Shown: in pieces, positions 1 through 9,365 of the stretch
Numbering within the stretch: the stretch's first letter is position 1
Layout: each line of letters opens with the position of its first letter
Assembly: GCA_003640385.1 (NCBI GenBank)
Contig: RCAB01000896.1
Location: forward strand, 1-13,774
Direction of reading: 5' to 3'
DNA: 13,774 bases
DNA from: Setaria digitata
Lineage: Eukaryota > Nematoda > Chromadorea > Rhabditida > Setariidae
The notes under the pieces: generated by a model
What the model was told of the DNA's origin: nothing
What the model saw: only the letters and a program-made list of their open reading frames with translations
Database searches by the model: none
Program-made: the position numbers and the translations under genes

Positions 1-235
1 ACATCAGCTATATTTCGCACGTCATTTACACGTAATCGACGCCATATGCAAAGACTACACGTTCAGTTCAGACAGCATAGAAAGAGAAAGAGGGAGAGAG
101 AGAGAGAGAGAGATCTTCCTGCTTCACAGAGAGGAAAGAGTCTTTCCTTTCTGCAGGTGTGAATATTTTTGTATCTGTTAGAGCGGAAAGAGATCATCAC
201 TCCAACCACCTTACTTGCTAAAGGAGGTGCTGTAA
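1..235. other. GC-richer flank, unassigned
   Basis: This stretch is visibly less AT-rich than the rest of the left half. Two plus-strand frames stay open from the window edge: one ends at TGA 160-162 right after CTGCAG, the other at TAG 179-181. Both cross a GA microsatellite, so neither is compelling. It could be the tail or 5' region of a neighbouring gene. A small palindrome, GGAAAGAGTCTTTCC, lies at 133-147. Confidence 0.3.
91..112 (+). repeat. GA microsatellite
   Basis: About ten GA dinucleotides after a purine-rich lead-in. Confidence 0.95.
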
Positions 236-352
236 ATGGATGCTGCATCCATACGAAAACCGGTTCCTTTCATCAGGTATAAGCCGATTCTTCCTGAACA
301 CAGCCACTTCCTGTTAATCAGTTTCGGGAACTCTCACTCATCAAACGTCTAA
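236..352 (+). CDS. Small ORF or first coding exon, unknown
   Basis: ATG at 236 opens 38 codons to TAA 350-352, starting MDAASIRKPVPFIR. Composition is normal rather than low-complexity, which is rare in this window. At 276/277 the sequence reads ATCAG/GTATAAG, a strong splice donor, so this could be a 14-residue first coding exon whose partner is elsewhere. A TAA directly precedes the ATG. The product is not recognised. Chance is a serious alternative. Confidence 0.2.
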   Translation: MDAASIRKPVPFIRYKPILPEHSHFLLISFGNSHSSNV

Positions 353-690
353 CTTGTTTTCATTTTGAATGTGAGCAAAACTACCTCAAACATTTCCATT
401 CAATAAACTGATAAACGATTTACATGTAAAGCAACAAAAGTTTGAATCTTCACTGAAACTGCTCATTCATATCTAATGAATGACAAGGATCATAAATGAT
501 GATTTTAATTGATAAGCAGCACATTGAAAAAGTAAAGATTAAAATGAATGCGGTAGAAATTTGCTAAAAAATTCGAATTATTAACTACTCAAATGCATTT
601 TAAAAATGAATTAATTATATGCAAAATGGTAAAAACAAAAAAAAAAAAAAAAAACATTATAAAGAGCGTATATTTAATTAGGAAAATTAT
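353..690. other. AT-rich stretch without a gene; possible outron
   Basis: No exon-like frame is seen. It contains a run of about 20 A near 635-656. If the downstream secreted-peptide gene is real, this is its promoter/outron region. No clear TATA or initiator motif could be singled out. Confidence 0.4.
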
Positions 691-704
691 TTATTTTCCT
701 ACAG
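691..704 (+). promoter_or_regulatory. Candidate (trans-)splice acceptor before the secreted-peptide ORF
   Basis: The sequence ttattttcctacag ends 10 bases before the ATG at 715. A pyrimidine-rich acceptor this close to a start codon is what nematode spliced-leader addition sites look like. A cis-spliced 5' untranslated exon is the alternative. Confidence 0.35.
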
Positions 705-714
705 TTGAAGAACG

Positions 715-1413
715 ATGAAAGTTGCTCTAGTTTGGTGCATTACGGTTATTGCGAACTGTGTTTCTGTTAAGTATATTGATGGTAAATTTTTTTTTTTTTA
801 TGCTACTGACCTGGCTAGATGAAATATTGCTTTAAATAGGTCAACAGGGGTCAAGCAACAAAGGAGAAAGCTAGATGATTCATTCATATGTTTCTCATTC
901 AAATGGCAAAAAAAAAAAAAAGAAAAAAATGTTGAAAAAGTAAATAAATAAAGAAAGAAAGATGAAAGTTTTATGACAGACTTATTACATTCCAATTCTA
1001 TCTTCTGTAAGACAAGAAAGAGCATGAGCAAAAAGTGGTGAATTGTCGAAAATTTAATTAATCATTAATAAATAAATTAATGAATTTTTAAGTAAATAGA
1101 GCAACATTCAGTGGAAATCCCAATGCAAATACTGCAAATGCATATGATTATTACACAAAAATTCGACTAGAATCCCGGTGTGTTTCGGTCAATTTCATCA
1201 TCTAATTTATTGTTTCTAACTAGATGAGTGATGATTGATGATGATAGATAGGTGCTTTGAGCTCTAGTTAAATAATTTTTTTGTAGGCAACAGGAAAATT
1301 TTCGAACTATAGCAAGACGGAGTCTTAAACGACAACGATATGATCAATTTATGGCTAATATGGTTTGCCTGCATATGCACACCATTCAAATTGATAGCAA
1401 AATATTTTGCTGA
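715..1413 (+). CDS. Candidate secreted peptide precursor, two exons
   Basis: Model: 715-770 joined to 1287-1413 (donor TTAA/gtatat, acceptor ttttttgtag), 60 residues. Exon 1 encodes a textbook signal peptide, MKVALVWCITVIANCVSV, with Lys2 and a long hydrophobic core. Exon 2 continues in phase through QQENFRTIARRSLKRQ, with RR and KR sites typical of prohormone cleavage. A C-terminal peptide follows, starting QRYDQFMANMVC, with a second Cys as the last residue before TGA. If cut after KR, the mature peptide would begin with Gln and could form a disulfide loop. Neuropeptide or small secreted protein is inference; I recognise no family. Alternatives: a donor at 781/782 (GATG/gtaaat), or a donor inside exon 2 at 1362/1363 (ATG/gtttgc) leading into the transmembrane frame at 2162. 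Confidence 0.4.
771..1286 (+). other. Putative intron of the secreted-peptide gene
   Basis: AT-rich, with a T-run at about 788-799 and A-runs near 909. It begins GT and ends TTTTTTGTAG. No other exon-like frame was found. A second donor-like GATG/GTAAAT sits at 781. Confidence 0.35.
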
Positions 1414-2158
1414 AATTAAAAATTGAAATTTTAGATTGAAAAATTCGATAAGATTAAAGAAAAAGTTAAAAAAAAAAAAAAATTAAAAAGGAAAAGGAAA
1501 AAAAAATCACTGTAGTAGCAATAACAGCTAAAGAAGTTAAAAAAAATATATTACATAAATCATCTTGCATAGAATCATATATGATAAAAGATTGATCTTT
1601 TATTCTTTAAATAAGCTAAAGAAGATAAAAGAGGGAGAATATATTGATAAGATTAACAAAAAAAAAAAAAAATTCAAATCACATTACAATAAAAACTCAG
1701 CCATTTTGTATAAATTTTGAACTGGATTTCATTCAGTTTAAATATCCGCTAATTTTCCCTCAAACATATCGTAAAATTTTAATCAATAGATTATTGCTAA
1801 TTGAAGTAATTAAACAATTCTCAAATATTCAGCATACGAAAAATGAAATAAAAGCAAAATTAAAAATTCTATCGTTAATCTGTTCTTAGATATAGTTCAC
1901 AAATTAGAAAAGAAAGAGAAGGAGGAAAAAATTGTTGGCGTAAAAATAATGCACTAATGAATTCAGCTAAAATTGAATTTCAAAACTGAAACTTTCGAAT
2001 GGAAAAATTATCATCCTAAATGAAAATTAAAAAAAAAAAAAAAAAAAAAGGAAAGATAGTAAAATTTTGTCTGTTATTTCATAAAAAGATTGGGAAGAAA
2101 AAAAAAAAAAAAAAAAAGAAAATTAAAAAATTGAGAGTAATAAGCTAAACTAATGATA
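1414..2158. other. AT-rich stretch with A-runs; one uncertain open frame
   Basis: There are A-runs near 1470, 1658, 2031 and 2100. A plus-strand frame at 1644-1889 is open for 81 codons and is not purely low-complexity. It has an acceptor-like gatttcattcag in its middle, but its composition (Ile, Lys, Asn, Phe) is what AT-rich noise gives. An ATTAAA occurs at 1418-1423, just past the stop at 1413, and could serve as a polyadenylation signal. Confidence 0.3.
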
Positions 2159-2161
2159 TAG

Positions 2162-2311
2162 ATTGCTAAACATAGCAAAGCAGTAGCAGTAACAATCAGT
2201 CTAGCTGCTATCATAACAATAATTATTATCACGACAGTGGTTGCTGTTGGTGCGATCGTACAATGCTCACTGTGTTACGATCAGTTTATGCCGGAGAGCA
2301 CACTATTATAG
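2162..2311 (+). CDS. Candidate terminal exon: single transmembrane helix
   Basis: The open frame has 49 codons, with TAG at 2309-2311 and another TAG ending at 2161 that could be the AG of an acceptor (atgatatag). It reads IAKHSK, then a hydrophobic span of about 27 residues (AVAVTISLAAIITIIII, then TTVVAVGAIV), then a polar tail with CSLC and YDQFMPES. There is no ATG before the hydrophobic part, so it must be a 3' exon if real. AATAAA lies 76 bases past the stop, which fits a gene end. It is in phase 0 and could join the frame of the 1287 exon at 1362. The short basic N-terminal flank suggests that side faces the cytosol. No family is recognised. Part of the helix comes from an AT-repeat-like stretch, so chance remains possible. 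Confidence 0.33.
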   Translation: MAKHSKAVAVTISLAAIITIIIITTVVAVGAIVQCSLCYDQFMPESTLL

Positions 2312-2386
2312 CAAATGTTGATGTGATATTATCATTCAATATTCGTTATTCTTTAATCACTTTATCAGTGCGCCATTTACCTTTAA

Positions 2387-2392
2387 AATAAA
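2387..2392 (+). promoter_or_regulatory. AATAAA polyadenylation signal
   Basis: An exact AATAAA lies 76 bases after the stop of the transmembrane frame. Exact hexamers are common in DNA this AT-rich, so the spacing is the only support. Confidence 0.35.
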
Positions 2393-2579
2393 CATTATTA
2401 ATCGTTAATAAGAACCGTGATAGTGTAAACATAGGCAGAAGTGAAGTGTAAAAATTAGCGAGTAAAAAAAAATTCACTATCACTAATGAAACTTCGAATC
2501 ACCTACAAACCAATGAATGATTGCTATCAACAAGTAGCAGTAGGCAGTTGTAATATTAGTTAAGAACTATTGTAAAGGA

Positions 2580-3240
2580 ACATAACAACTAGTAATAATT
2601 AATGTGATAATAATTAACAATAATAATAATAATAATACCAATGATAAAAAATTTTATTAATGACAATTAGTTGATGGTAATAATTAATAATATCAGTTGA
2701 TGATAAAAGTTAGTACTAGTAATTAATAATAATAATTAGTAATGACAATTAATAACAACAACCAATGATAATAATTAATAATTTGTTAATGATAATTAAT
2801 AATGGTCAACAACAAAAATAGAATAATTGATTCATAAGCATCAGTAATAACAATTAATAATAGTGGCTAATGAAAATTATTAATAATATTAGTAATAATA
2901 ATTAACCATAAATGATAGTGATTGATAGTAATAATTAATAACAATAATAACTAATATAAATAATAATAACAGCAGCAACAGCAAATGTAATAGTTAAACT
3001 AGTAAATTATAATAAAGTATTATGTAATAGATACTGTCATTATAAAACTACAGTAATATTAGCAACCGCTGATTTATAATAATAATTTATAGTAATAAAT
3101 ATTTGTGATAGAAAAAAATTCGTTAGTAATAATAAAACAGTAATAAATAATAATAGCTAATTATTAATAATAATATAAAATAAATGAATGCAATAATAAT
3201 GGACAATAATGATTATTGGTTAGCTATTCAAGCATAAATG
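2580..3240 (+). repeat. Degenerate TAA/AAT trinucleotide field
   Basis: About 650 bases built from imperfect TAA, AAT, TTAATAAT and CAACAA units, with almost no G/C beyond interspersed single bases. No open frame of note. It looks like a decayed trinucleotide microsatellite. Confidence 0.85.
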
Positions 3241-4516
3241 GCAAAATAATTATTGCAATCGATAAACAAATCATTTATAGTCATAATTTTGAACCCTTAA
3301 ATTAAATGATGTATAATTGATGAAAAAAAAAATGAAAAATCGTTCTAAAAATGTTTATAGCATTATTAAATCCTGGAATTAATTAATACATATATAGTAA
3401 TTAATTGTGAACGGGAAAAATGATAATTAAATAAGATCTGCTATAATAAATCTCAAATTTCAAAACCTCTATCTATTTCATGTTTTTCACCTTATCTTAT
3501 CTTTTCTGCCGTAATTTCCCACTTTATCAATAAGCACATTCAGATGAATGATGATGACGAATTCTTTTTTTTTTCAAACATCATTTTCCTTTTCTTGATT
3601 AAGCAACAAATTAACAGCAGTGAATTTTAGCTTCTCCCGTTGGAATCAGAATCATTTGAACTGTGTTGAGTCTCTTTTATTTAAACAAAATTTTTATTTT
3701 TGCAAATATTACAAAAAAAAAAAAAAAAAATATAAAAGAAGTAGAAATGAAAAAAATGAAAAGAAAAAAGAGAAAGAGGAAGAAAAAAGAAAAAAAAAAA
3801 AAAATAGAAAGGAGAAAAGAGCAGAGCAGAAAATATACGAACTATTTAGAGCATTTTATAAAAAAAAAATTACAGAAATTGAAAAACTGAAAAGAAAAAA
3901 AAAAAAAACGAGAGAGAATTTATCTAACATATTTCATCTATACTCTCTGAATAACATTAACACAACATTTACATACGAATGGTACCAATAGTGGTGTAAT
4001 TAATGCATTAGATATTTTGGATCAAATATAGGAATTGATTCCTCATTAAATAATTTCATTGACAAAAGATATCGAATTATTTCATTTATATTCTTCTCCT
4101 GAAAAATTCTCAATTTTTGTAGCACTAAATTTACAAATTTGGAAATTAAACTGAATTTATTTATGAAATATTTCGCATATTATTATTATGCACTATTTAC
4201 TATTTTTTTTTTTTCAGTATATAAGACATGTTCTTTTGGCTGTTTTTCTTGCAAAACAATCCAAAATATAGCAAACATTTACACCTCTATCACTTGTTTC
4301 TTTTTTTCGTTGTTTTCATTTTTCTTTTAACTACTATCACAAAATTAACAATTTTATCTATACATCAGGATCGAGAAGATAAACAAAAAACAAAAACAAA
4401 AACAAAAAAAAAAAAAAAAAAGAATTTTATTCGCTATACACATGCCGATTCTCCTGCGATAATAATAATAATAACAACAACAATATACTCGCATAAGCTG
4501 TAAAATCAAATACATG
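3241..4516. other. Low-complexity stretch, no supported gene
   Basis: AT-rich, then purine-rich K/E-coding sequence at 3700-3920 that gives a long plus-strand frame by composition only (no ATG start, GTG at 3620). A T-run ends in an acceptor-like ttttcag at 4217. The frame beyond it, with TCSFGCFSC, runs into poly-Phe, so I do not call a gene. Confidence 0.5.
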
Positions 4517-4576
4517 TGTAGTATGTGTGTATGTATCGTTTACATGTGTGGGTATACGTGTCTGTATGTGTATGTT

Positions 4577-4630
<54 letters not shown>

Positions 4631-4669
4631 TGGGTGTATACGTGTACGTGTGTGGGTGTGCGTGTGTGA
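4517..4669 (+). repeat. GT microsatellite with imperfect flanks
   Basis: The pure (TG)n core is about 4583-4623, flanked on both sides by interrupted GT/TATG/GGGTGT units. Minus-strand His/Thr 'ORFs' here are repeat translations. Confidence 0.97.
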
Positions 4670-4781
4670 TATTTACAAACCGAGATAATAGTTGAAAGAC
4701 ATGCGAAAAGGAAATATATATGTATGTATACATAAATGAGTGGAAGGAGATGGGAAAAGAAAAAAACTAACAGTTGTTGGG

Positions 4782-5007
4782 ATGGAGGAATATTCGGGTG
4801 ACAGGTAAAGGAGAAATGAAAATTGCAAATTAGCAAAAGTACAAATTTCAAGCCAATGAAATTGAAGGGAACAGTAATAAAAAAGGCATTGTTTAATGTA
4901 GGAAGAGGAAAACTTTTTTTTTTTTTCATACAATTATCAGTAAAGCTACCGTACCACCCCGTCTTCCGCTGCATTCTCCAGAAATGACTAAAGGCGAACT
5001 TGAATAA
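4782..5007 (+). CDS. Candidate very small two-exon gene or gene 3' end
   Basis: Model: 4782-4804 joined to 4941-5007. The donor is GACAG/gtaaag (near-consensus). The acceptor is caattatcag after a T-run, and the intron is 136 bases. Phases match and the joined frame reads MEEYSGDSKATVPPRL and continues to a TAA at 5005-5007 (about 29 residues, ending TKGELE). The second exon is GC-richer and not low-complexity. AATAAA overlaps the stop (5003-5008). The frame is also open upstream of the ATG to about 4740, and an acceptor-like ctaacag ends at 4773, so this may be the end of a longer transcript. No family is recognised. The opposite strand is also open here (4540-4974), which weakens the case. 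Confidence 0.28.
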
Positions 5008-5196
5008 AAAAAAAGAAGAGAAAAGACCAATCTAACAAATTTCACCGGAAATTTACTATGAAAAAAAAAAAAAAAAAAAAAAATTAAAAAGCAAAAAAAC
5101 ATAACAATTCGTATATTTTGTTGCTATTTCAACAACACAAATTTTTTGTATGAAGAAGTTTGTTCTTGGTCGAGACTGTAAATTTCCAGAAAGCAA

Positions 5197-5836
5197 ATGA
5201 TGAAAAAAGAGAAGAAAAAAAAAAAGAAATTTTGGAGGAAAAAGCTAATTTCTAGTATTAGAGAAATTATTCATTCAGTTAGGCGAATTATTCCAATTAA
5301 CTGTCATCGAAAAGAGAGGAACGAACTGTCCACCGTAAGANATTTTCTAGTATTAGAAATTATTATTCATTCAGTTAGGCGAATTATTCCAATTAACTGT
5401 CATCGAAAAGAGAGGAACGAACTGTCCACCGTAAGAAAATTTGCTTCTCAAATTGGACTATAATTATTTGTTGAATAACTTGGCTATGAAAAGGTTGACA
5501 AACAACAACAGAATGCGAATGAACACGGAGGACAAGATGCTAGAGATGAAAAAGAGGTAAAAAAAAAAAAAAAAAAAAAAAGATTGGGAAAATATAGAAA
5601 TGCAAAGGGAAGAAGTTAAAAAAAAGAAGTATCAGGAACAGGAAACAATTCATACAGTTTCATTCTTCCCGGAAATGAATATCGAGAGTGGGAAAGAAAA
5701 AAAGGAACAACATTCCGGAATATAAAAAATTCAGGTGCAAAAAAAAAAAAAGGATATTTTCATTTGTTTCTCTCTGCTTTGCTATCAGAAAACGATAGAA
5801 AATGTTGAATGGAAAGGAAAAAATAAAATAAAATAA
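5197..5836 (+). CDS. Candidate small basic-protein gene, three exons
   Basis: Model: 5197-5334 (or to 5430 if both repeat copies are read), 5512-5556 and 5789-5836. An acceptor, aaatttccag, lies 7 bases before the ATG. Donors are CCACC/gtaaga and GAG/gtaaaa. Acceptors are acaacaacag (weak) and the strong ctgctttgctatcag. All joins are phase 0. The protein starts with a Lys-rich stretch, continues FWRKKLISSIREIIHSVRR, then NANEHGGQDARDEKE, then KTIENVEWKGKNKIK and TAA. Three overlapping AATAAA units cover the stop. The ambiguous base at 5341 and the tandem duplication fall in exon 1. No domain is recognised. Purine-rich sequence makes Lys/Glu frames easy, so this is only a lead. Confidence 0.25.
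5249..5436 (+). repeat. Tandem duplication (92/93 bases) with an ambiguous base at the junction
   Basis: Copy 1 is 5249-5340 and copy 2 is 5344-5436, separated by three bases that include the single n at 5341. The last 70-odd bases of the copies are identical. Near the start they differ by a 2-base GA deletion and a 3-base ATT insertion. Both copies end in ACCGTAAGA, a donor-like site, and both contain an acceptor-like attcattcag. The two copies stay in one open frame. It could be a true duplication or two alleles joined in assembly. Confidence 0.95.
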
Positions 5837-6120
5837 AAGCTCTGCTCATCTCTAAAAACAAACAAACAAAAAAAAAAAGAAACTTGATTTTTCTTTACAA
5901 AACTGTAGGAAAAAAAAAAACAATTTAAGTAACAATAAACAACTGAATGAAGATAAAATATATAAAAGATGGCAAAACGAAATGAAAAGAAAAATATAAA
6001 AGCACAACAAAGAACGAAATTTTTTTAAAATTTCTCTTCGCCAAAAAAGAAAATTGAAAATTTCGTTTTTTTTTTTTCTTCCTTTTTTCGTCTTTTTTTT
6101 TTCCAACCTTTTCGATACAG
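5837..6120. other. A- and T-run sequence, no gene
   Basis: Purine-rich, then two long T-runs (about 6066-6078 and 6094-6103) leading to the acceptor-like ccttttcgatacag. Minus-strand frames here are Phe/Lys repeat translations. Confidence 0.5.
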
Positions 6121-6206
6121 AACATAAAAGGAAGAGGAAGCTAAAGAGAGACATTATTAAAAATGAGGAAAAGTTGATTGTTAATGGGGTTATCACTAGA
6201 CGATAA
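6121..6206 (+). CDS. Candidate terminal exon, unknown
   Basis: It directly follows a long pyrimidine tract ending ccaaccttttcgatacag, one of the best acceptor contexts on the plus strand here. With one base carried in from an upstream exon, the frame reads HKRKRKLKRDIIKNEEKL, then IVNGVITRR and TAA at 6204-6206. The partner exon is not identified and no family is recognised. The basic start resembles a nuclear localisation signal by composition only. Confidence 0.22.
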
Positions 6207-7472
6207 AAACTAGTATTTTAAAATTGCTGAAGGAAAAAGAAACGGAAATCTGATGATAACTGCTACATTTTCATCATCACAAAAGATCGAGAGAGAGAGA
6301 GAGAAGGGAAGATTTTAAAGAATTTTAGATGTAGACTAGGTAGAATATTTCCCAAAAATTTTTAAATATTTTGAAGGAAAAATTTTTTTAAAAATAAAAC
6401 AAAAATCAAATTTGGCTAATATAAAACTACTGCTAAATTTATCCTTTACCAGTGGCCAAAAGAAGTGCCAGATTTAGGGGTAATAAAAGTAGTTGATAAG
6501 TGAGACCTTTTCAATATGTTCAGCAAAAAAAAAAAAAAAATAATAATAATAATAATAACATCATGACCAGGATTAACCTGTTTGACCATGAAAAAAAAAA
6601 GAAAAAAAAAAAAAATTTTCCAATATTTCACAGTGAAATATGAAACAAGAAAAAAAAATAGTAATAAATGATAAAAAATAATAATAATAATAATAATGTT
6701 TACTACTTCTTTCCTAAAACATAACAATTATTAACGTACGTATGCGTATACCTTCGATGAGAAACAGATATGATGGTAAAATGCAGAAATTATAATGATA
6801 ATTAAAATTATAAAAAAGCATAATTAAAAGAGATGATAAATATTGTTTATTTATTTATTTATTTTTTTCCTTATAACGAAAAAAAAAAAAAAAAAAGGAA
6901 ATTTATTAATTTATTTTTGGAGTTTAAAACAATATGTGAAAAAGAAAAGAGATAGAGAGCATTTACTGAATTGAATTTTTTATTTCATATGAAATAATAT
7001 TTGCAATTATACGACGAATTGAAGAGAATGTTGGAAAAAGAAAGGAAGGAAAAAAAAAAAAAAGGAGGAGAAATTAGCAGAAGAGAGAGAATGAAAGAAG
7101 ACAGGTGAACATTCATTCATCATTATTAATTAAAAAAAAAAAAAAGAGAGAAAAACAAAGCAAACAAACAAATTATCACAGAAAAACTAACAATGAATAA
7201 GCAAATAATTACAAAATATTCAGCTAATTACATTCTTCGCATTATTTTTTTTTTCTGTGTTTTTTTGTTTTTATTTAAATTTAACTGATGTATGTATGTA
7301 TGATAATGATAATGTAACGACGATACATTGTAATGTAATGATATTAGCGCAAAATAACTGATAATTGCTGAACAAAATCGAAACATAAACGTTATGAACT
7401 TTGCCGGATTAAAAAAAAATTTCAATCAATTAGCAACAGAATGAATTAATCTGCTTCTCTTAATTATTTCAT
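6207..7472. other. Low-complexity intergenic stretch
   Basis: It holds a short GA run (about 6288-6303), ATT/AAT microsatellites, many A-runs and TTTATTTATT near 6845. A weak plus-strand exon candidate, WPKEVPDLGVIKVVDK then TGA (6453-6503), follows the acceptor tttatcctttaccag. It is too short to call. Confidence 0.5.
6541..6558 (+). repeat. TAA trinucleotide repeat
   Basis: Six TAA units right after a run of 16 A. A second similar tract is at about 6677-6697. Confidence 0.9.
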
Positions 7473-7679
7473 TTGGATCAAATAAATATCACATATTACG
7501 GCACTTCTTCTTCTCAACTTCAATTTTATATTAAAAAAAAAAGCAAAAGAAAAAAGAAAGAAATGCATCTATTATGTGGTACAAAAAGTGGTATACAGGA
7601 TGAATGGGACGGAGAACGGGTGTTCATTCCTTTATGGTACTTCGATAAAATTGTTTATTCTTTTAACAGTGTAAACTAA
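7473..7679 (+). CDS. Small ORF, unknown
   Basis: ATG at 7473 (or a second ATG at 7563, 38 residues) to TAA 7677-7679. The N-terminal half crosses an A-run and is Lys-rich. The second half, DEWDGERVFIPLWYFDKIV, is the least repetitive coding-like stretch in the middle of the window, with two Trp codons and GC-rich bases. An acceptor-like gtatacag ends at 7598, just before DEWDG, so it could be a terminal exon. No family is recognised and chance is possible. Confidence 0.2.
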   Translation: MDQINITYYGTSSSQLQFYIKKKSKRKKKEMHLLCGTKSGIQDEWDGERVFIPLWYFDKIVYSFNSVN

Positions 7680-7742
7680 TCAACGAGAAACCCGTTAAAG
7701 AAAAAGCTCCAAGTATGTTAGAGTAGTGCCAAAATGTGAATT

Positions 7743-7744
<2 letters not shown>

Positions 7745-7779
<35 letters not shown>
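7745..7779 (+). repeat. GA microsatellite
   Basis: About 17 uninterrupted GA units, continuing into GGGAGGGAG. Confidence 0.97.
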
Positions 7780-7785
<6 letters not shown>

Positions 7786-8263
7786 AGTGGGATAAAGAGA
7801 GTAGCGTAATAGAATGAAGTTTCATGAAATTTATTAAAACATTTAATATGCAAATTTTGATCATTGGAAAATTTAAAGAAGCTTATTATTATCGTACGGA
7901 AGATGGATAAAAGGGAACAAGAGTAATGATATTTCCTTTTGTTTTCTTCTTAATTTAGTTCGATGAGAAATTTTTCTCTTCCTTTTTTAGAAAAGAAATA
8001 TGGGATAAAATGGAAAATAACCGGAAAATGAAACCAGGAGTGTACATATTGTTTAGCGAATATTTTTCCCTTTTGAAATAACACAAGTGTATGATTGACG
8101 CATAGGGAAAGTAACCAATGCAAAAAAAAAAAAAAAAACTGTTCCCTCTTTGCGGATTTGAAAAATTTGAAACTCCGAAAGCCAGCAATAAAAACAAATT
8201 GTAAAGGGATAGCTGAAAGACAAGAGGAAAGAAGGAGAAACTGTAGATAGTGTACATAATGAG

Positions 8264-8300
8264 TACAGTATGCTACAGTAGGCTAAGATACAGTAGGCTA
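8264..8300 (+). repeat. Short direct repeats TACAGTA
   Basis: TACAGTATGC at 8264 is followed by two exact TACAGTAGGCTA copies at 8274-8285 and 8289-8300. A similar TACAGTGCGA follows at about 8323. Confidence 0.85.
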
Positions 8301-9331
8301 GGTGAAGATAAGCAAGAGAATGTACAGTGCGATGTGATAATAAGAGTACAATATGATAAACACAGATAATTAATTACTCGGGAGTAGTGGAACGAAGATC
8401 ATCTATGACTGAAATGAAAAATGAACTTCTTGCTCCTCGCTTTTTTTCTGCTTTTATTTTGCACATAAAAAACTGGATAAATCCGCTGTGCAGAAAATGA
8501 AAAACATGAATAACGAAAAAAAAAAAAAGAAAAAAGGAAAAAAATGATTGTAACTTTCCACTTTCTATCATAATGATAATGATAACGGATAATGATGATA
8601 GGCTAACTTCTACTTCTATATTTGCTACTACAAACGCCACCATACTTCTGCAGTAGGATGATTGCTTACGGTAATTAATTACAATATTAAAATACATATT
8701 TATTTACACAAGAAGGAAATACTTAAAATAGAAACAGTAGGAGAGGAAACTTTCCAACAAACTCACAAATACTAAAGAAAAAAAAAAAAAAAAAACAATC
8801 ATAATAGTAACACAACAATGCAAATAATTGAACCGGCAAAAACATTTTTCAATTTGAAAAGAAAAAGCAGAAGGTAAAGGTAAAAAGAGAAAAGAAAAAA
8901 AAAAAAAAAACAATGAAAAGGAAAGAAAGAACGAAAAGAGCGAAGTTCTATCTAGGAAGAAAAGGAAAAATGCATTCATGCTGATAAATTTAAATTGTTC
9001 ATTCTTTTCCCTTTCAATTACTCAAAATAGAAAAAAAAAAACAATTTCTTGTAAGCAACATTTAGGAAGAATAAAAAATTAAGCAATATTTATATATAAG
9101 ATAAATGTTTTAGCAAAAATAATGACTGAAGAAAATGAAAAACTGGGAAGGAAAGGAAAACCGGGAAAAAAAAAAAAAAAAAAAAGAAGAGTGAAAATGT
9201 GTAGTAAAATAACCACCGGGATCGGATCTCATCGAATGAAAAGGATTGTTGTATAATTTTATAAAAAAAAAGAAAAAAGTTATTTTTAAAATTTATAAAA
9301 AAAAAAAAGGTGCAAAATTACATTTGCAACA

Positions 9332-9365
<34 letters not shown>

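Noticed and set aside
133..147. Palindrome GGAAAGAGTCTTTCC as an operator or terminator
   Set aside because: Only 7-base arms with a one-base centre in a purine-rich context; too weak to assign a role.
1644..1889. 81-codon plus-strand frame rich in Ile, Lys, Asn and Phe
   Set aside because: Composition matches translated AT-rich noise; no convincing start, donor or family.
3620..3991. 123-codon plus-strand frame
   Set aside because: It has no ATG at its start and is mostly Lys/Glu from purine-rich sequence, which lacks stop codons by composition.
4218..4330. Cys-containing frame (TCSFGCFSC) after a good acceptor
   Set aside because: It quickly becomes poly-Phe, has no downstream donor of quality and no ATG in a suitable place.
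4540..4974. 144-codon minus-strand frame ending in a His/Thr repeat
   Set aside because: About a third is translation of the GT microsatellite and part crosses an A-run. No splice or homology support, though its first part is of ordinary complexity.
5582..5727. Plus-strand frame with MQREEVKKKKYQEQ followed by IHTVSFFPEMNIES, to TAA
   Set aside because: It could extend the 5197 candidate gene only through a change in A-run length or a poor acceptor. Two other frames are also open here.
5852..6196. Minus-strand hydrophobic frame of 114 codons
   Set aside because: Phe/Leu/Lys content follows directly from A- and T-runs, and the plus strand has a better exon candidate at its end.
6453..6503. 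Short frame WPKEVPDLGVIKVVDK after tttatcctttaccag
   Set aside because: The acceptor is good, but only 16 codons and no partner exon.
8374..8697. Minus-strand frame with terminal IDDLRSTTPE after a strong acceptor
   Set aside because: Most is Phe/Ile runs. The only phase-compatible upstream donor, at 9721, lacks its own acceptor.
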